This document shows, piece after piece, positions 62,510 to 64,000 of a stretch of DNA of 64,000 bases. The notes under the pieces are model-generated. The model worked only from the letters and a program-made list of their open reading frames with translations. It was not told the DNA's origin and searched no databases. The stretch lies in NCBI GenBank assembly GCA_003263845.1, contig JYJN01000084.1:1-64000 (forward strand). Direction: 5' to 3'. The stretch comes from Vibrio aestivus. GTDB lineage: Bacteria > Pseudomonadota > Gammaproteobacteria > Enterobacterales > Vibrionaceae. A program made the translations under genes and the position numbers. Positions within the stretch are counted from its first letter, which is position 1, and every line of letters starts with the position of its first letter.

Positions 62510-63808
62510 TTAGTTGACTGTCAATCGGCTTGGTAACACAAAAGAGAACTTACTCCCTTCTCCTACAGCACTTTGAATATCCAAATGCGAGTCGTGATGC
62601 GACAAAGCATGCTTAACAATTGCTAAGCCTAGGCCACTCCCGCCAGTATCTCGTGAACGAGCTTTGTCCACACGATAGAAGCGCTCAGTCAAGCGGTGTA
62701 AATGCTGAGGTTCAATACCATCACCACTGTCTTCCACTTCCAAACAAGCGCCTTGAGGCGTGTGGAACCAACGAACGTGAACATCGGCCCCTGGAGGCGT
62801 ATACTTAACCGCGTTATATACTAAGTTCGATATTGCACTTCGAAGCTGGTCATCGTCACCAAGAACTCGTAAAGAGGTATCAACGTCAAAGGTCAGTTTA
62901 TGATTGTCATCGCCACTTAAGCTCGTGGCTTCTTTCTCCAAAACTTCCAACATTGCTGGAACGTTTACAACATCTTCAAGCTCATGCATTGGTGCCGCTT
63001 CAATCTTGGATAGTGTCAGTAACTGATTCACCAAGCTATTCATTCGATTTAACTGTTCGGTCATCACGCCATGTGCTTTACCCCACATAGGGCCAACAAC
63101 CATATCCGGATCTTCGGTCATTTCTAAATAACCTTGTAGAACCGTCATTGGCGTTCTTAGTTCATGAGAAACATTGGCAAAGAAGTTTCTGCGCATACCC
63201 TCAAGCTGCTTAAGTTGGCTTACATCACGTACAACCATCAAATGTTCACCTTCGGTATAAGGTACGATACGCAGTTCCAACATACGCTCGACATTCAAAG
63301 GGGAACGCATTTCCAATGGTTCAGAGAAATCACCTTTGCTTAGGTATTTAATAAAATCTGGGGTACGGATGAGATTAGAGATAGGCTGCCCCGAATCATC
63401 GGGCCAACGAAAGCCCAAAAGATGCTGCGCCAATTTGTTGCACCAAACAATATTACCTTCTCCACGAAACACAACAACTGCATCCGGTAAGGACTCAGCA
63501 CCATTTCGGAAACGGCGAATTAAATTAGTAAGCTCTTTGCGTTTTTTACGCTGACGTTGTTGAAGACGGTAAATTCCATTGAACAGCGACTCCCAGTTGC
63601 CCGAGCCGGAAGGTGGGGTAAGGCGTTTTTCGTCCCACAACCATGCGGACAAACGCATTTGATTATGAAGATGCCATACAAGCTGCAAAGCCGTGGCAGC
63701 TAATAGCAACCACGGCATAAATCCAAATATCCACCCGACAATTACCCAAGGGGTGTAAAAAAAAGCTAGCTCCCAGGCCAGCTTTTTCCAGGTTAACCTT
63801 TCAACCAT
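62510..63808 (-). CDS. phoR: Phosphate-sensing histidine kinase PhoR
   Basis: Membrane sensor kinase, 432 residues. Two N-terminal helices, a PAS domain ([42 protein letters not shown]), phosphoaccepting His in [22 protein letters not shown] near residue 212, N box ([19 protein letters not shown]) and G boxes ([29 protein letters not shown]). It lies 18 bases after phoB. Confidence 0.96.
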   Translation of the reverse strand: MVERLTWKKLAWELAFFYTPWVIVGWIFGFMPWLLLAATALQLVWHLHNQMRLSAWLWDEKRLTPPSGSGNWESLFNGIYRLQQRQRKKRKELTNLIRRFRNGAESLPDAVVVFRGEGNIVWCNKLAQHLLGFRWPDDSGQPISNLIRTPDFIKYLSKGDFSEPLEMRSPLNVERMLELRIVPYTEGEHLMVVRDVSQLKQLEGMRRNFFANVSHELRTPMTVLQGYLEMTEDPDMVVGPMWGKAHGVMTEQLNRMNSLVNQLLTLSKIEAAPMHELEDVVNVPAMLEVLEKEATSLSGDDNHKLTFDVDTSLRVLGDDDQLRSAISNLVYNAVKYTPPGADVHVRWFHTPQGACLEVEDSGDGIEPQHLHRLTERFYRVDKARSRDTGGSGLGLAIVKHALSHHDSHLDIQSAVGEGSKFSFVLPSRLTVN

Positions 63809-63826
63809 TTTTACTCCGTAATGGTA

Positions 63827-64000
63827 TTACGCTTTCGTTGAGAAGCGGTATCCTGCTCCACGAACTGTTTGAATCAGTTTATCGTGCCCTGCGGACTCTA
63901 ATGCTTTACGCAGACGACGGATATGCACATCCACTGTACGGTCTTCTACGTAAACGTTGGTACCCCAAACGTTATTTAACAGTTGCTCGCGGCTGTAGAC
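63827..64000 (-). CDS. phoB: Phosphate response regulator PhoB, C-terminal part (runs off the window)
   Basis: The last 57 or so codons of PhoB: the winged-helix DNA-binding end with [53 protein letters not shown]. The stop is TAA at 63827-63829. PhoB binds Pho boxes to activate pst and phosphate-starvation genes. The receiver domain lies to the right of the window. Confidence 0.95.
   Translation of the reverse strand, partial: VYSREQLLNNVWGTNVYVEDRTVDVHIRRLRKALESAGHDKLIQTVRGAGYRFSTKA

Noticed and set aside
1..64000. tRNA, rRNA, CRISPR array, IS element, prophage or integron
   Set aside because: No cloverleaf-like segment, array of spaced repeats, transposase or integrase text, or attC-like repeat series was seen on either strand.

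Overview
The window is chromosomal DNA of a marine gammaproteobacterium, almost certainly a Vibrio. The evidence is the gene content and order: crl-frsA-gpt-purine permease-pepD, the nqrABCDEF-apbE-nqrM block, bolA/rlmG/yajG/ampG, an OmpK (Tsx-like) porin, argA next to recD-recB-recC, yebG, and a phoBR-pstSCAB-phoU cluster whose PstC and PstA are the enlarged type. Species cannot be fixed from the sequence alone. I see no rRNA, tRNA, insertion sequence, prophage, integron or CRISPR array. This is core housekeeping DNA with a few accessory stretches.

Layout. 1-4 kb (minus): proB 5' part, crl, frsA, and a purine permease-gpt operon behind a PurR operator. 4.3-4.7 kb (minus): a small RNA gene that looks like the Vibrio dual-function RNA VcdRP, with its own 28-codon ORF, CRP site, C-rich segment and terminator. 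5-9.1 kb (plus): pepD, then a rimB-like protease, rimK and a deacylase. 9.2-13.5 kb: NSS transporter and a modular GH18 chitinase. 13.5-19.4 kb: YggN-like protein, Gre-type factor, RecQ-like helicase, SOS-controlled dinB and a REC-REC-GGDEF protein. 19.4-26.7 kb (minus): Na+-NQR with its maturation genes apbE and nqrM. 27-31.4 kb: bolA, rlmG, yajG, a periplasmic cyclophilin and ampG. 31.7-38.3 kb: ompK, panE-yajL-csdA, csdE, tcdA, mltA and a DUF2850 protein. 38.4-50 kb: argA behind paired ARG boxes, a 59-codon ORF behind a hairpin-rich leader, and recD, recB, recC. 50-56 kb: TDT-family transporter with a divergent LysR gene, SOS gene yebG, cutC, a second LysR gene, a structured leader with a 21-codon ORF, and two tandem outer-membrane barrel paralogues. 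56-64 kb (minus): phoU, pstB, pstA, pstC, pstS, phoR and the 3' end of phoB.

The main technical feature is that 16 genes contain a total of 20 single-base frameshifts. They include nqrC, recB, recC (two), pstB, pstC (two), mltA and csdA. Most are loss of one base from a short homopolymer, and in every case one-base correction restores a full-length family member. The even spread across unrelated housekeeping genes points to sequencing or consensus error rather than decay. I therefore annotate each as one CDS and give the break position.

Functionally the window combines sodium-based energy conservation (Nqr), phosphate sensing and uptake (Pho/Pst), double-strand break repair and SOS response (RecBCD, RecQ-like, DinB, YebG), sulfur transfer (CsdA/CsdE/TcdA), peptidoglycan recycling (MltA, AmpG) and ribosomal S6 tail modification (RimK).
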